Translations under genes and position numbers: made by a program | The notes under the pieces: model-generated | Database searches by the model: none | Seen by the model: only the letters and a program-made list of their open reading frames with translations | What the model was told of the DNA's origin: nothing | NCBI GenBank assembly: GCA_029939385.1 | Contig: JAOZSZ010000065.1 | Location: 1 to 7,362 of the forward strand | Source of the DNA: Pontiella sp. | GTDB lineage: Bacteria > Verrucomicrobiota > Kiritimatiellia > Kiritimatiellales > Pontiellaceae | Length of the DNA: 7,362 nt | Reading direction: 5' to 3' | Shown here: positions 6,853 through 7,362 of the stretch, piece after piece | Layout of the letters: each line of letters begins with the position of its first letter | Numbering within the stretch: the stretch's first letter is position 1

Positions 6853-6903
6853 TTTTATTTTTTTTATTAAAAAATTGACAATTTGAAGGGGTGAAAATAG
6901 AGT
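6853..6903 (+). promoter_or_regulatory. Strong sigma70-type promoter with UP-like tract, driving ilvB
   Basis: TTGACA at 6875-6880 is a perfect -35 box. With a 17-bp spacer it is followed by TAGAGT at 6898-6903, which matches TATAAT at 4 of 6 positions. Directly upstream, 6853-6874 is entirely A/T (a T-rich run, then ATT, then six A), resembling an UP element that binds the alpha subunit of RNA polymerase. Transcription would start near 6910, leaving a leader of only about 17 nt, too short for an attenuator or a T-box. Confidence 0.7.
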
Positions 6904-6914
6904 TTTTTAGATTT

Positions 6915-6918
6915 GGAG
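6915..6918 (+). promoter_or_regulatory. Ribosome binding site of ilvB
   Basis: GGAG lies 8 nt before ATG 6927 and supports that start over the next in-frame ATG at 6942, which has no comparable site. Confidence 0.7.
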
Positions 6919-6926
6919 ATAAAAAT

Positions 6927-7362
6927 ATGACAAATACATCAATGGAAGGTGGGCAGGCAATCATTCGATGTCTCGAAAATGAGGGAGTTGAATATATTTT
7001 TGGCTACTCTGGTGGATCAGTAATTCCTATTTTTGATGCCATGGTTACGATTGAAACTAAGATAAAGTTTGTTTTGGTTCGTCATGAGCAGGGCGCCACC
7101 CATATGGCCGATGGTTATGCCCGTGCTACCGGAAAGCCGGCCGTGGTGCTGGTTACAAGTGGTCCTGGCGCAACGAATACACTGACGGGCATTTTAACCG
7201 CTCATATGGATTCTATTCCTATGATTATTCTGACGGGACAGTCGGTTTCTTGGATGCTTGGTAAGGATGCTTTTCAGGAAGCGGATATCTTTGGCATTAC
7301 GATGCCTGTGGTTAAACATTCTTATTTGGTCAAGAAAACTAACGACCTTCCTCGGGTTATTG
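6927..7362 (+). CDS. ilvB: Acetolactate synthase large subunit, N-terminal part (3' end outside window)
   Basis: The first 145 codons are open to the window end. They encode the N-terminal thiamine-diphosphate-binding (pyrimidine) domain of acetohydroxyacid synthase, which condenses pyruvate with pyruvate or 2-ketobutyrate in the first common step of valine, leucine and isoleucine synthesis. Visible motifs are FGYSGGSVIPIFDAM (usually GYPGG), VRHEQGATHMADGYARATGKPAVVLVTSGPGATN with the catalytic Glu54, MDSIPMIILTGQ, and DAFQEADIFGITMPVVKHSYLV, which is close to the biosynthetic enzyme and separates it from other thiamine enzymes. Ser28 replaces the usual Pro, and GKDAFQE replaces the common GTDAFQE. 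It has its own promoter and ribosome site, so it starts a new transcription unit. The FAD- and catalytic C-terminal domains and any ilvN partner lie beyond the window. Confidence 0.93.
   Translation, partial: MTNTSMEGGQAIIRCLENEGVEYIFGYSGGSVIPIFDAMVTIETKIKFVLVRHEQGATHMADGYARATGKPAVVLVTSGPGATNTLTGILTAHMDSIPMIILTGQSVSWMLGKDAFQEADIFGITMPVVKHSYLVKKTNDLPRVI

Noticed and set aside
6853..6874. T-rich then A-rich run considered as an intrinsic terminator of the permease operon
   Set aside because: The only stem would be T/A pairs with a 3-nt loop and no G-C pair; its position directly against TTGACA fits an UP element better.

Overview
This 7.4 kb bacterial stretch has all its genes on the + strand and looks like ordinary chromosome, with one unusual regulatory-looking cluster in the middle. 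Gene density is high. The only gaps of note are 95 bp (2945-3039) and 160 bp (6767-6926), so no region longer than 300 bp lacks a gene. I see no rRNA, tRNA, CRISPR array, insertion sequence or phage gene. G+C looks moderate. The gene content fits a Gram-negative-type bacterium that makes Asn-tRNA and/or Gln-tRNA indirectly. The zinc-ribbon/EIIA and permease/EIIA fusions make me lean towards the PVC group (Verrucomicrobiota, Kiritimatiellota, Lentisphaerota), but this is a weak inference from impression and not a demonstrated assignment.

Region 1 (1-2944) is the end of a gatCAB operon: the last 12 codons of gatC, then complete gatA and gatB, tightly packed with gaps of 7 and 2 nt. Together they encode the tRNA-dependent amidotransferase that converts Glu-tRNA(Gln) and/or Asp-tRNA(Asn) to the amide forms. 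The gatC tail also fixes the gatA start at 48, because the more upstream in-frame ATG (position 3) lies inside gatC.

Region 2 (2945-6766) is a probable three-gene operon. A short AT-rich gap holds a TATAAT box, a 12-bp palindrome and a good ribosome binding site. The first gene fuses a C4 zinc ribbon to a PTS EIIA-type (PtsN-like) domain. The second is rlmN (radical-SAM 23S rRNA/tRNA adenosine methyltransferase). The third fuses a 12-helix APC-superfamily amino acid permease to a second EIIA-type domain. The gaps are 11 nt and a 4-nt ATGA overlap. No EIIB, EIIC, HPr or EI is visible here, so the two EIIA domains look regulatory and not part of a sugar transporter.

Region 3 (6767-7362) is an AT-rich intergenic stretch with a strong-looking promoter (AT-only UP-like tract, TTGACA, 17-bp spacer, TAGAGT), followed by the first 145 codons of an acetolactate synthase large subunit (branched-chain amino acid synthesis), cut by the window end.

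The best candidate for something new is the pairing of two differently built EIIA fusions around rlmN, next to a branched-chain amino acid gene. The two EIIA domains differ: both keep the phosphorylatable His, but by my eye alignment only the permease-linked one keeps the second, supporting His. A nitrogen-PTS-like control of amino acid uptake is a reasonable hypothesis, not a demonstrated function.
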